Assembly (NCBI GenBank): GCA_026984795.1 | Contig: JALSRK010000013.1 | Span: 17,817-81,816 of the forward strand | Reading direction: 5' to 3' | DNA length: 64,000 nucleotides | Source of the DNA: Solibacteraceae bacterium | GTDB taxonomy: Bacteria > Acidobacteriota > Terriglobia > Bryobacterales > Bryobacteraceae | Part shown: in pieces, positions 43,054-52,061 of the stretch | How the letters are laid out: every line of letters starts with the position of its first letter | Position numbering within the stretch: the stretch's first letter is position 1 | Made by a program: the position numbers and the translations under genes | The notes under the pieces: model-generated | Told to the model about the DNA's origin: nothing | Databases searched by the model: none | What the model saw: the letters and a program-made list of their open reading frames with translations, nothing else

Positions 43054-43656
43054 TCACTCAGAGGGCGACTGCTGTGCGAGCCGCTCCAGCCGCTCAACGG
43101 CTTCCCGGAACTCCACCGCCAGGGCGCGCGTCCGCCCGTCCCGGGGAGGGAGTGCATCGGCCACCGCCCGGTAGTACCACAATGTGCCTTCCCGGCCGCC
43201 CCGGAACCGTTTCCAGACCTCCTCGCCGGCAGAACCCAGGTCCCGGATCGTGGAACGGATGTTGTGCAGCTTGTCGGCGAGGATGACGAGCAGCGCCGAG
43301 GAAGAAACCTCGGGCAGCGTGGCGATAAACGCGTCCTTGCGCCTTTTCCACGGCGGCTTCGGTTCGATGTCGGTGTCCGTGCAGGCGTCCACGATTGTCG
43401 CTACGCCCTCGCCGAACATCCTGGCGATCAGCTCGCGCGTTGCCGCGCCGCCTTGGTCCTCCACCGCGTCGTGCAGGAGCGCCGCGATCGCTTCCTCCTC
43501 GGTGCCGCCGAACTCGAGCACGGTGGCGGCGACGGCCAGCAGATGCGCCAGGTAGGGCGCGCCTCCCGGTCCCTTGCGCCGCTGGCTGCGGTGCAGGCGG
43601 GCGGCGAAGACGAGGGCCTCGCTGAAATCAGCCGACAGCTCCGTCATGGGGAACAT
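43054..43656 (-). CDS. HD-domain alarmone-hydrolase-like protein (Mesh1/SpoT-type)
   Basis: A 200-residue protein made of one HD domain similar to the hydrolase half of SpoT and to small alarmone hydrolases. The metal site is visible: YLAHLLAVA (His), ALLHDAVEDQG (HD pair) and a later Asp region; the RelA/SpoT-like LADKLHNIRS helix is also present. It lacks the synthetase, TGS and ACT domains, so it would only degrade (p)ppGpp-type substrates or another pyrophosphate ester. Start is ATG 43656 or 43647; neither has a clear ribosome binding site. It is convergent with the cyclophilin gene. Confidence 0.82.
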   Translation of the reverse strand: MFPMTELSADFSEALVFAARLHRSQRRKGPGGAPYLAHLLAVAATVLEFGGTEEEAIAALLHDAVEDQGGAATRELIARMFGEGVATIVDACTDTDIEPKPPWKRRKDAFIATLPEVSSSALLVILADKLHNIRSTIRDLGSAGEEVWKRFRGGREGTLWYYRAVADALPPRDGRTRALAVEFREAVERLERLAQQSPSE

Positions 43657-43806
43657 GTTCGCACATCCGGCGGCATCGGAAACCACTGCCCGGCGCCCGA
43701 GCCCCGCAGGACGTCCGGACAGTGTTCTACCATGAGTCTGGGCCGCGCCCCGGGCCGGCTGCTCCAAACGCCGGCCGCCCGGGGGGCGCCGCCTGGGAGG
43801 CGGGAG

Positions 43807-44697
43807 TTGAATTTCGGTGGAATCTTGCCGGCGGCCGTCACGCCGATCGACGAAGAAGAGCGTTTCCAGTCCGCCGCCTTCGAGGCGCTCCTCGAACGCC
43901 TCTATGAGGGCGGGGCGGACGGGATCTACGTCAGTGGAAATACCGGCGAGGGGCTGGCGCAGCCGCTCGAGGACCGCGAGAAGTTAATCGAGGCGGCGGT
44001 GCGGAGCTCGCCTCCCGGCAAGATTGTAATCGCCCACGTGGGCGCCTGGCGCACTGCGGACGCGATCCGTTTGGCGAGACATGCATCCCGGCTGGGGGTG
44101 GCCGCCGTGAGCAGCCTGCCGCCGGTGGGGGAATACGGCTTCCGGGAAGTCAAACAGTACTATTCCGACCTGGCGGCCGCCGCGACCGCTCCGGTGTTCG
44201 TCTACTATTATCCGGCGTTTTCGCAGGCCATCTCGTCGTTGAACGCCCTCGAAGAGCTGCTCGAGATCCCCAACATCGCCGGCATCAAGTTCACCGGTTT
44301 CGACCTCTACACACTCTCGCTGGTCAAACAGACGGGCGCGGTGGTTTTCAACGGGCACGACGAAGTGCTCGTCGCCGGTCTGCTCATGGGCGCCGACGGC
44401 GGCATCGGCAGCTTTTACAATCTCGTGCCGGAACTGTTCGTGGAACTTTACGAAAAGGCGGCCGGCGGCGATTGGCCGGCGGCGCGCGCCGTGCAGGCCC
44501 GCATCAACGAACTGATTCATTTGACGCTCGAGTTCCCCATGCTGCCGGCCATCAAGAAGATGTTGGGGTGGTCCGGCATCGACTGCGGGCCCTGTTTCCG
44601 TCCCCGCCGGCAGTTGAGCCGTGAAGAGGAGCAGCGCCTCGCCGCCGCGCTGGCCGCCTCGAGCTTCGCAGGGGCCTCCTTCGCCCGGCCCGGCTGA
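43807..44697 (+). CDS. Dihydrodipicolinate synthase/N-acetylneuraminate lyase-family aldolase
   Basis: A 296-residue class-I aldolase of the DapA/NanA family. GILPAAVTPIDEEERF opens the barrel; GNTGEG (~43-48) binds the carboxylate; FVYYYPAF contains the catalytic Tyr; GIKFTG contains the Schiff-base Lys; the end (GIDCGPCFRPRRQLS) resembles the lyase branch. The substrate is open: neuraminate, 2-keto-3-deoxy acids or aspartate semialdehyde are family options. The TTG at 43807 is preferred over ATG 43732 because GGAGG (43796-43800) stands six bases upstream and the protein then begins like its relatives. Confidence 0.82.
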   Translation: MNFGGILPAAVTPIDEEERFQSAAFEALLERLYEGGADGIYVSGNTGEGLAQPLEDREKLIEAAVRSSPPGKIVIAHVGAWRTADAIRLARHASRLGVAAVSSLPPVGEYGFREVKQYYSDLAAAATAPVFVYYYPAFSQAISSLNALEELLEIPNIAGIKFTGFDLYTLSLVKQTGAVVFNGHDEVLVAGLLMGADGGIGSFYNLVPELFVELYEKAAGGDWPAARAVQARINELIHLTLEFPMLPAIKKMLGWSGIDCGPCFRPRRQLSREEEQRLAAALAASSFAGASFARPG

Positions 44698-44704
44698 GGG
44701 GCGC

Positions 44705-46498
44705 TCACCAGCCCACCGGCTGTCCTTCGTTCTGTTTGTCGAGCCACTCCTTGAGCGGCGCGAAGTAATCGAGGATGGCAGTCGCGTCCATCTCCCGCGA
44801 TCCGGTCAGCGCCTCCAGCGCCTCCGGCCAGGGACGGCTCTGTCCCATCTCCAGCATGGCGATCAGCCGCTTGCCCGCCTCCTTGTTGTTGAAGATCGAG
44901 CAACGGTGCAGCGGCCCCTTGCAGCCGGCGGCCCTGGCCAAGGCCCGGTGGAACTGGAACTGCAAGATGTCCGCCAGGAAGTAACGCGTGTAGGGAACGT
45001 TGGCCGGCACGTGGTACTTGGCCCCGGGGTCGAAATCCTCCTCGGTGCGCTCCACCGGCGGAGCCACGCCCTGGTATTTCCGCCGCAGCTCCCACCACGC
45101 CTGGTTGTAACGCTCCGGCGGAATCTCGCCGGAGAAAACCTTCCAGCGCCACTGGTCGATCAGCAGCCCGAACGGCAGGAAAGCGACTTTGTCGAGCGCC
45201 CGCCTGAGGAGCAGTCCGATATCCTTGGACGCGTCGGGAGCGCGGTCCAGCAGGCCGATCTTTACCAGGTACTCGGGCGTCACCGAGAGGGCGATGGTAT
45301 CGCCGACCGCCTCGTGGAAGCCGTCATTGGCGCTGTCGCGGAACAGGAACGGCTGCTTGCTGTAAGCCCGCTGATAGAAGTTGTGGCCGAGTTCGTGATG
45401 GATGGTGGTAAAGTCCTCGGCGGTAATGTCGATGCACATCTTGATCCGCAGGTCTTGCTCGGCGTCGATGTCCCAGGCGCTGGCGTGGCAGACGACCTCC
45501 CGGTCCCGCGGCTTGGTGAACAGTGACCGCTCCCAGAAGGTTTCCGGCAAGGGGTCGAACCCAAGGGAGACAAAGAACCGCTCGCCGTAGCGCACCATCT
45601 GCCGGGGAGTCACGTGCCGGCGTTTCAGGATGGAGGTGAGGTCGTAGCCCGGGTCGGCGTTGCGCGGGGCCACCAGCGGATAGATGTTGGCCCATTCCTG
45701 CGCCCAGACGTTCCCCAGCAGGTGGGCAGGGATCGGGCCGCGGGCGGGAACGATCTCCGGCCCGTACTTCTCCCGCAACTTCCGCCGAACATAAGCGTGC
45801 AACGCAAGGTACAGCGGGCGCACCTGCTCCCAAAGCCGGTCGAGCTCGGCGGCGAAGGCGTCCGGCGGCATGTCGTACTTCGATCGCCACATCTCTCCGG
45901 TGTCGGCGAAGCCGAGTTCGCGGGCGCCCTTGTTGGCCAGCTCGACAAAGCGCACGTAGTCCTTCCGCATCGGCCGGGCGATGGTGCGCCAGCCGATCCA
46001 GACATCCCGGAGACGCCGTTCGCTGCGGCTCTCGGCCATGATGCGCGTGATCTCCTCGAGGTCCATGCACCGGCCGCCTTCCGGGCAGTACTTGCCCTTG
46101 CCGTAGGCGCTCTCCATCCGGGTGGCGATCTGAGCCAGCTCTTCGGCCTCCTTGGGATCCGACGGCGCCGCCAGCGAAAGAGAAAGCTTCAGCAGCTTCA
46201 AGCGCCGGGCGACGTCTTCGGGCAGCTCCAGGCCATCGAACCGGACGGCCTCCTTGGCCAGCTCGGCCACCGCCGCCCGCATCTTCGCCTGGGCCTTGGC
46301 GGCCAGGATTTCCGTGTCGTGGGTGATGTAGGTGGCCTGCACCCAGGAGGCCAGCTCGGCCTCGTACGCCAGCTCCTTCAGCCGCGCTTCGGCCTGTTCC
46401 ACGAACCGGCGTGCTTCTTCAGGCGTAGGTCTCCCGGCGCACGAGCCCAGCAGAGCGAACACGAGCGCCGTAGTGACTGCGGAACCGAAAGCTCTCAT
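44705..46498 (-). CDS. M2-family (angiotensin-converting-enzyme-like) dipeptidase, lipoprotein
   Basis: A 597-residue zinc peptidyl-dipeptidase of family M2, which removes dipeptides from peptide C-termini. The signal peptide ends LLGSC, a lipobox, so it is periplasmic and anchored. The helical body is followed by the zinc motif HHELGH (in TTIHHELGHNFYQ), the third ligand in HEAVGD and late segments KVAFLPFGLLIDQWRW and QFQFHRALARAAGCKG that match the family. ATG at 46498 follows GAGGAG. It is divergent from a TonB receptor, which suggests uptake and breakdown of peptides as one system, although the receptor's ligand is unknown. Confidence 0.9.
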   Translation of the reverse strand: MRAFGSAVTTALVFALLGSCAGRPTPEEARRFVEQAEARLKELAYEAELASWVQATYITHDTEILAAKAQAKMRAAVAELAKEAVRFDGLELPEDVARRLKLLKLSLSLAAPSDPKEAEELAQIATRMESAYGKGKYCPEGGRCMDLEEITRIMAESRSERRLRDVWIGWRTIARPMRKDYVRFVELANKGARELGFADTGEMWRSKYDMPPDAFAAELDRLWEQVRPLYLALHAYVRRKLREKYGPEIVPARGPIPAHLLGNVWAQEWANIYPLVAPRNADPGYDLTSILKRRHVTPRQMVRYGERFFVSLGFDPLPETFWERSLFTKPRDREVVCHASAWDIDAEQDLRIKMCIDITAEDFTTIHHELGHNFYQRAYSKQPFLFRDSANDGFHEAVGDTIALSVTPEYLVKIGLLDRAPDASKDIGLLLRRALDKVAFLPFGLLIDQWRWKVFSGEIPPERYNQAWWELRRKYQGVAPPVERTEEDFDPGAKYHVPANVPYTRYFLADILQFQFHRALARAAGCKGPLHRCSIFNNKEAGKRLIAMLEMGQSRPWPEALEALTGSREMDATAILDYFAPLKEWLDKQNEGQPVGW

Positions 46499-46577
46499 GA
46501 TGACCGTTCTCCTCGAGTGGGATTCGCGGGGCGCCGGCACGCCGGAGCCGTCCCGCGGGCGCGCCACGACACCGATT

Positions 46578-48746
46578 ATGCCCGATCCCCGAACGTTCTT
46601 GCCATTGGTAGATGCCGGTGATACGATTGTCATCTTCGTGCTACGTATTACGCTCGCTGTCGTCCTTGCTACGGCTCCCGCGTTCCTCGCCGGCCAGGAA
46701 CGAGCTTCGGAACGAGGGGAGACGAAAGACCAGTCCCCGGAGCACGACAAAGCGGGAGCGCAGACCCCGGAGCTGCCGGTGATCCACGAGCGCGTGGTGA
46801 TCACGGCGTCGCCGCTGGGTCCGCGGGTGGAGCCGCGCAACGCCGCGGTCTTCCGGGAGACGCTGTTCACCCGCGACGACCAGGTGTTGCAGCTTCTCAA
46901 CGCCGGCATCGACGCCGGCCAGCATGAAGGCGGCGGCAAGTCCCTCGAGATCCGGCGCTTCGGCTTCAACCTGGACCACGGCGGCATCGGGGGCGGGCTG
47001 CGCATCATGGTGGACGACGTCCCGATGAACCACGGCACACAGGGGCACGGGCAGGGCTACCTCGGCTCGTTGAAAACGCTCAGCCCGGAGCTGGTCGAGG
47101 AGGTGGTCCTCATCGACGGCCCGTTCAGCGCCGAGTACGGAGACTTCAGTGGACTCGGCGTGGTGCAGATCCTGCAGCGGGAGACCATGCCGGACCGGAT
47201 GACCGTCCGGTTCCAGTCAGGCAACTACGATGCCCTCCGGGGCTTCGCCGCCTGGAGCCCGTCGTGGCCCGGCCGGGACGCCCTCTTCGCCTACGAAGGC
47301 TCTTACACCAACGGCCCTTTCGAGAAGCCGCTGCACTACCGGCGCGACAACGTGACGGGCAACTACACTTGGCGGCTTGGCGGGGCTTCCCGATTCGGCT
47401 TGAAGTGGAACGGCGGCCTGAACCGGTACAACTCTTCGGGCCAGTTGCCCTTGGACGAAGTGGCCGCCGGACGGCTCAGCCGCTGGGGCTCGTTGAGCCC
47501 GGGCGACGGCGGCCGCGTCCAGATGGGGCGCGGCGGAGCCTATTACCGGCGTGAGATGGGCGCCGGGGCCGTATTGAAGCTCGATGGGTTCGTCGAGCGC
47601 AGCCTGTTCGACCTCTACTCGAACTTCACCTTCTACCTCAACGATCCCGTCAACGGCGACGCCATCCAGCAGCACGATTCCCGGCTTACCGAAGGGGCCA
47701 ACGCCCAATACCTTCGCCCGCAGCTGTTCGCCGGCGGCGCCGGCCTGCTGACTGCGGGCGCCAACTTTCTCAGCAGCCAGAACCTCGTCGATCTGCGCCA
47801 GCGCATCGACCGCAATCCGATCGCGCTGATCACCGCCGCCCACGCCCGCGTCACCAACGGGGGCTTCTACGCCCAAGAGGCGCTCGAGCTGTGGAACCGG
47901 CGCCTACAGGTGGGCGGCGGCCTGCGAGTGGACAGTTTCCGATACGCGATCGCCGACCTGGTCCGCCCGCAGTTCTCCGGCGTCGAATCCGTCTCCCCAT
48001 TGCAGCCGAAAGCCTTCGCCTCGCTGACGCCGTCGCGGCGGGTCCCTGTGAAGCTGTTCTTCAACTACGGCCGGGGCATCGCTTCGATCGATGCGCGCAG
48101 CGCCGTGCAGCATCCCGACGGTCCCCTGGTGACGACGATCGACTTTTACCAGTTCGGCGCCTCGCATCAGGCCGGCCGGCGGCTCTCCTGGAAGGCGGCG
48201 ATGTTCCTGATCGACTCCTCGAACCAGATGATCTACGTTCCCGACGACGGCACTATCGAGTTCACCGATCCGAGCCGTTCTTACGGAGCCGAGTTCCGCC
48301 TCTCGGCTGGTTTGACGCCTTATCTGAGTTTCGGCGGCGGCATCACCAAAGTCTTCAATATCTATTACAAGGACACCGAACCCCGGGTCTACGTGGACCG
48401 GGCTCCGCACTTCGTCGCCAACGCCGGCTTGACGCTCAATCGCTGGAGAGGCTGGACCGGCTCGTTGCGGATGCGAGTGATCAACCACTACCGCCTGGAC
48501 GGAGTCGATCCGACGATACTCGCCGCCGGCCACACGGTCTTCGATCTGGCCCTGGCGCGTCCGCTTCGTCAAAACCTGGAGCTGAACCTCGCACTGGACA
48601 ACATCTTCGACCGGGCCTACTGGGAGACGCAGAACTATTTCGAATCCCGCCTGCCGGGGCAGCCGCCGCGGTCGCGCATCCACGCCACGCCGGGTTATGG
48701 CCGGACCATCGCCATCGGGCTGACTCTCAGACTGGGCGGCAAGTGA
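46578..48746 (+). CDS. TonB-dependent outer-membrane receptor
   Basis: A 722-residue receptor from ATG 46578. Unlike the two Oar-like proteins it lacks the carboxypeptidase-regulatory domain. After an N-terminal hydrophobic stretch (VLRITLAVVLATAPAFLAG) and a spacer, the plug (~75-195) has VVITASPLGPRVEPRN, EIRRFGFNLDHGGIG, MVDDVPMNHG and GPFSAEYGDFSGLGVVQI. The barrel ends IAIGLTLRLGGK, without the usual final aromatic residue. The start is unclear: GTG at 46638 would give a cleaner signal peptide, and neither start has a ribosome binding site. Divergent from the M2 peptidase gene. Confidence 0.85.
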   Translation: MPDPRTFLPLVDAGDTIVIFVLRITLAVVLATAPAFLAGQERASERGETKDQSPEHDKAGAQTPELPVIHERVVITASPLGPRVEPRNAAVFRETLFTRDDQVLQLLNAGIDAGQHEGGGKSLEIRRFGFNLDHGGIGGGLRIMVDDVPMNHGTQGHGQGYLGSLKTLSPELVEEVVLIDGPFSAEYGDFSGLGVVQILQRETMPDRMTVRFQSGNYDALRGFAAWSPSWPGRDALFAYEGSYTNGPFEKPLHYRRDNVTGNYTWRLGGASRFGLKWNGGLNRYNSSGQLPLDEVAAGRLSRWGSLSPGDGGRVQMGRGGAYYRREMGAGAVLKLDGFVERSLFDLYSNFTFYLNDPVNGDAIQQHDSRLTEGANAQYLRPQLFAGGAGLLTAGANFLSSQNLVDLRQRIDRNPIALITAAHARVTNGGFYAQEALELWNRRLQVGGGLRVDSFRYAIADLVRPQFSGVESVSPLQPKAFASLTPSRRVPVKLFFNYGRGIASIDARSAVQHPDGPLVTTIDFYQFGASHQAGRRLSWKAAMFLIDSSNQMIYVPDDGTIEFTDPSRSYGAEFRLSAGLTPYLSFGGGITKVFNIYYKDTEPRVYVDRAPHFVANAGLTLNRWRGWTGSLRMRVINHYRLDGVDPTILAAGHTVFDLALARPLRQNLELNLALDNIFDRAYWETQNYFESRLPGQPPRSRIHATPGYGRTIAIGLTLRLGGK

Positions 48747-48875
48747 GCGCGTTTCAGCCTGGGGAACCCATCGGGGGCGCCGAAAGTCCGGGAAAACGGC
48801 CAGCCGCAGACACCGGCTCCTGCACCCTCAGCGGGAGGAGCCATAAAGCCCGGGTGTTAGACTGAAAACAGGACC

Positions 48876-49862
48876 ATGGTTTCGGTCGTTATCCCCATCC
48901 ACAACGAAGAGCCGGCCATATTGCCGCTCTATGACCGCCTGACGGCCGTGCTGCAGTCCATGGGGCGCGATTACGAGATCATCTTCGTAGATGACGCTTC
49001 GACGGACCGCAGCTTCCAGTTGCTGGCCAACCTCGTCGAGACGGATCCGCAGATGAAGGTCGTCCGCCTGCGGCGCAACTTCGGCCAGACGGCGGCGCTG
49101 GCGGCAGGCTTCGATCACGCCCGGGGCGACATCATCGTCTCCATGGATGGGGACCTGCAGCACGATCCCGAAGACCTCCCCAAGCTGGTCGAGAAGATCG
49201 ACGAAGGCTACGATCTGGCCAGCGGCTGGCGCAAGCGCCGGGTGGACAACGCCATCACCCGGCGGCTGCCCTCTAGGATCGCCAACTGGCTGATCGCCAA
49301 GATCTCCGGAGTCCCGCTCCACGATTTCGGCACGACTTTCAAGGCTTACCGGGCCGAAATCCTCGAGGACGTGAATCTCTACGGAGAACTGCACCGCTTC
49401 ATCCCGGCGCTGGTGAGTTTCTACGGGGCCCGGGTGGCGGAAGTGCCGATCCGGAACATCAACCGCCCGAGCGGACGCTCCCACTACGGTATCGAGCGGA
49501 CCTTCAACGTCCTCTTCGACATCCTCACCTTGAAGTTCCTGCTCAGTTATCTGACGCGTCCGATGCATTTCTTCGGGCGCTTCGGCTTGCTGGGCACCGG
49601 AGCCGGCGGCGCTGTGCTGGCTTACCTGGTGGCTTACAAGATGCTGGGACACAGCATCATCCCGCGGCACGAACCCCTGATGATGGCCGGGGTCGTCCTG
49701 CTCCTCGGTGGCCTGATGATGTTTTCGACCGGCCTTCTCGGGGAGCTGCTGACGCGCACCTACTTCGAGAGCCAGGGACGGCGCATCTACGCCATTCGGG
49801 AAGTGCGGGTCTGCTCGCAGAAAGCCGGCAGCCGGAGCGCGAAAAAGCCTCGGGGAGAGTAA
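48876..49862 (+). CDS. GT2 glycosyltransferase with two membrane helices (polyprenyl-phosphate sugar type)
   Basis: A 328-residue family-2 glycosyltransferase. The catalytic domain has VSVVIPIHNEE, EIIFVDDASTDRS, MDGDLQHDPED (DxD site) and SGWRKRR. Two C-terminal membrane segments (~225-290) are like those of dolichol- or undecaprenyl-phosphate sugar synthases (DPM1/ArnC/GtrB types), which move a sugar onto a lipid carrier. A TAGACT -10 lies ~25 bases upstream of the ATG. It is convergent with the TrmB-type regulator gene. Confidence 0.88.
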   Translation: MVSVVIPIHNEEPAILPLYDRLTAVLQSMGRDYEIIFVDDASTDRSFQLLANLVETDPQMKVVRLRRNFGQTAALAAGFDHARGDIIVSMDGDLQHDPEDLPKLVEKIDEGYDLASGWRKRRVDNAITRRLPSRIANWLIAKISGVPLHDFGTTFKAYRAEILEDVNLYGELHRFIPALVSFYGARVAEVPIRNINRPSGRSHYGIERTFNVLFDILTLKFLLSYLTRPMHFFGRFGLLGTGAGGAVLAYLVAYKMLGHSIIPRHEPLMMAGVVLLLGGLMMFSTGLLGELLTRTYFESQGRRIYAIREVRVCSQKAGSRSAKKPRGE

Positions 49863-49868
49863 CCGCCC

Positions 49869-50738
49869 TCAAGAGCCTTCCGCCCGCCGCGGACGGATCA
49901 CCAGGCGGGACCCTTCCACGACACAGTCGCCGGCACGCTCCCAATAGTCCTCGAAGAGCCCTTTCATCGCCTGTCCCATTCCCGGATGATCGAAGAGCAC
50001 GCTCGTCCAGGCCGGTTTCGTCACCACCGGGTCGAGCAAAGCGATCATGCCCCGGACCCCGTCGAAAACCGCCAGCTTCATCGGCAGCCTCTCGGTGACG
50101 CGCACCTCGACCGCCGGCTCCTGGCATACCGAGTGCCCTTCGCTTTCCAAGACCTCGAGGAAAGCCGGCTCCACGAGGATCGAGCAGCGGACGCCCCGCT
50201 CCGCCGCGGCCCGGATCAGGTCCGTCTCGAAAGGCTGGGCGGCGTATGGCGGCCGTGAAAACTCCAGGTACTCACCCTGGACCTCGGCCAGCATCTCCCG
50301 GAACTGGATGGCCGCCTGGCCCGGGTCGGTAATGATCCGCAGGAAATCCAGCGTGCCCCGGCCTTCCTGCCCGCGGGAATAGGCCGCGCTGAGATCGTCT
50401 ACGATGGCGTCCGCCAGACGCGACTGGTCCCGCCACGCCCGCTCCATCACCTGGCGCCGGCGGGCCAGGTAGCTGGGGATGGCCAGGCCGGGTTCGACGG
50501 CCGAGAAGATCTTCGTCTTCTCCTGGGTCACCTGGGCAAAGCCTTTCTCCACCAGGCTGTCGAGCACCTCGTAGATCTTCTGGCGCGGCACGTGCGCCCG
50601 GGTGGCCAGCTCCAGCGCTTTGAAACGCGGGTGTCCGACCAGGACGAGATAGGCCCGCGCCTCGTAAGCATTCAGCCCCAGGCTCTGAAGCTTTCGCCAC
50701 AGGCGGTCGAAATCGGCCATGTCGAGGCGCTGCGGCAT
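49869..50738 (-). CDS. TrmB-family transcriptional regulator
   Basis: A 289-residue regulator. An N-terminal winged helix (~15-75: LGLNAYEARAYLVLVGHP, ALELATRAHVPRQKIYEVLDSLV) is followed by a helix-rich linker and a C-terminal domain typical of TrmB proteins (EYLEFSRPP, GVRCSILVEPA, RVTERLPMKLAVFDG). TrmB proteins usually bind sugars and repress transport or catabolic genes. Starts at 50738 and 50720 are both possible. It is convergent with the GT2 gene, and an inverted repeat lies upstream. The target is unknown. Confidence 0.8.
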   Translation of the reverse strand: MPQRLDMADFDRLWRKLQSLGLNAYEARAYLVLVGHPRFKALELATRAHVPRQKIYEVLDSLVEKGFAQVTQEKTKIFSAVEPGLAIPSYLARRRQVMERAWRDQSRLADAIVDDLSAAYSRGQEGRGTLDFLRIITDPGQAAIQFREMLAEVQGEYLEFSRPPYAAQPFETDLIRAAAERGVRCSILVEPAFLEVLESEGHSVCQEPAVEVRVTERLPMKLAVFDGVRGMIALLDPVVTKPAWTSVLFDHPGMGQAMKGLFEDYWERAGDCVVEGSRLVIRPRRAEGS

Positions 50739-50878
50739 TCCCGAATACGCAACACAGCAGAGCACAAACGCCGCGCGAATGCAAGCCAAACGCCGCCGTA
50801 TGGGGCGGAATCCCTGACCAGCGGGGCCATGAGACCGGGTGGCGTACAAACCGCAGTCACAAGCCGTCCGGGTTTTTG

Positions 50879-50914
50879 TTCGCCCCACGGGATCAACAAG
50901 TTACGAGGGGCGAA
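50879..50914. repeat. Inverted repeat upstream of the TrmB-type regulator gene
   Basis: TTCGCCCC (50879-50886) and GGGGCGAA (50907-50914), a perfect 8-bp inverted repeat with a 20-base spacer. It lies about 140-175 bases upstream of the regulator's start, so it may be an operator or a structured leader; which one is not clear. Confidence 0.45.
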
Positions 50915-50975
50915 AAAGGCCGGGCGCGTGGCCGCTCCCTATACCGCCGGTAAGATGCGAGTGAGGAGAAAACCA

Positions 50976-51101
50976 GTGCCCACTCTGCTTGCGAACCTGC
51001 CGGCCCTGCCGCGGCAAGTTGCGCCCGCCGGCGACGAGGCCAAGGTCTTCGAGCGCCTTTGGTGCACCAGTTCGGCCGCCGCCGCGGCCTTTTATGGTTG
51101 A
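50976..51101 (+). CDS. Possible 41-residue small protein, or a small RNA ending in a terminator
   Basis: A GTG at 50976 opens 41 codons (MPTLLANLPALPRQVAPAG at the start) and is preceded by TAAGAT (50951-50956) and GAGGAG, the same layout as other genes here. However, the last codons coincide with the terminator hairpin at 51074-51093, so the transcript may instead be a non-coding RNA of ~130 bases. The peptide has no recognised domain. Either reading is tentative. Confidence 0.3.
   Translation: MPTLLANLPALPRQVAPAGDEAKVFERLWCTSSAAAAAFYG
51074..51093 (+). terminator. Intrinsic terminator
   Basis: GGCCGC (51074-51079) pairs with GCGGCC (51084-51089) across a 4-base loop and is followed by TTTT (51090-51093). 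It would end any rightward transcript from the region after 50951. Confidence 0.6.
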
Positions 51102-51142
51102 CGGCCACGCCTCGGCCGCTCTCGGCGCCTGGATGGGGCCGG

Positions 51143-51937
51143 TCAGCCGGCGTAAGGCCGCACGAAGGCCACGACCAGGGCGCCGGCGCACAAGAACGTG
51201 CCGTAGGGCATTTCGGTGGTGGCGATGCTCTTTCTCCGGACCAGCGCCCAGCCGAGGCCGATGATCGAGCCGGCGACCGATCCCAGAATCAACGCGAACA
51301 ACGTGTTGTGCAGGCCGAGAAAGGCGCCCATCAAACCAATGAGTTTGACGTCGCCCAGTCCCAATCCTTCACGCCCCCGGGCTTTTTCGTAAAGCCACGC
51401 GACGAAACTCAAAGCTCCGGCGGAGAAGACGGCGCCGACAAGCGACTCCGCCACCGAGGCTCCCACCGGCCCCAGCCGGCCGCCCAACAGCAGCGTCACG
51501 ATGCCCGGTTCGATCGGCGCCCAGAAGGCGAAGGCCAGCCCCAGCAAGGCCCCGCCCAGGGTGAACTCGTCGGGCAGGATCATCGTCTCCAGGTCCGAGA
51601 CCGCCAGCTCCACCATCAGCGCCGCAAAGACGCACTGCTTCACCGCCACCGGCGAGAGGCCGTTCAGATAGACGGCCAGGAAGAACAGCGCCCCGGTGGC
51701 CAGCTCCACCAGCGGGTAGCGGACCGGGATCCTCCAGCCGCACTTCCGGCAGCGGGCGCGGAGCGCGAGGTAACTCACCACGGGGATGTTGTCGTACCAG
51801 GCGATCGGCTCCTCGCACTTCGGGCAGTGGGAGCGCGGGGCGACGACCGAGAGGTCCCGCGGCAGCCGGTAGATGCACACGTTCAGAAAACTACCGATGA
51901 GCAGCCCTGCCAGGCCCGCCACTACAGCTTCGATCAT
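51143..51937 (-). CDS. pilD: Prepilin peptidase / N-methyltransferase
   Basis: A 264-residue bifunctional membrane enzyme that cleaves type IV prepilin or pseudopilin leaders and methylates the new N-terminus. GSFLNVCIYRLP begins the first helix; two zinc-type cysteine pairs (CPKC and CRKC) mark the methyltransferase loop; the aspartyl-protease residues are in AVSDLETMILPDEF and GLGLGDVKL. About eight membrane segments are visible. ATG at 51937 follows GGAGAGG. It is the last gene of the run that starts with HU; no pilin genes are in the window, though a CpaE-like protein is encoded at 20.8 kb. Confidence 0.92.
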   Translation of the reverse strand: MIEAVVAGLAGLLIGSFLNVCIYRLPRDLSVVAPRSHCPKCEEPIAWYDNIPVVSYLALRARCRKCGWRIPVRYPLVELATGALFFLAVYLNGLSPVAVKQCVFAALMVELAVSDLETMILPDEFTLGGALLGLAFAFWAPIEPGIVTLLLGGRLGPVGASVAESLVGAVFSAGALSFVAWLYEKARGREGLGLGDVKLIGLMGAFLGLHNTLFALILGSVAGSIIGLGWALVRRKSIATTEMPYGTFLCAGALVVAFVRPYAG

Positions 51938-52061
51938 CCCGTTCCGTCCTCTCCTTTTCTTGCCTATCGTCCGGACGGCCGCCCAGGTATAGCCGCGGCG
52001 GCCTGCGCCGGCCGGGGCGGATCGGCCGCCCGGACGAGGGCGGGGTCCGTGTGCCGTCTCG

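Larger units (their letters stand above)
50739..51142. other. Intergenic region with inverted repeat, small frame and terminator
   Basis: About 400 bases between the TrmB-type regulator and prepilin peptidase genes, whose ends face it from opposite sides. It contains an inverted repeat, a possible 41-codon frame and a terminator, which are listed separately. The rest shows no recognised gene or riboswitch. Confidence 0.5.

Noticed and set aside
42946..43806. Upstream in-frame extension of the DapA/NanA-family gene
   Set aside because: It overlaps the HD-protein gene and is unlike the family; a start at 43807 with GGAGG fits.
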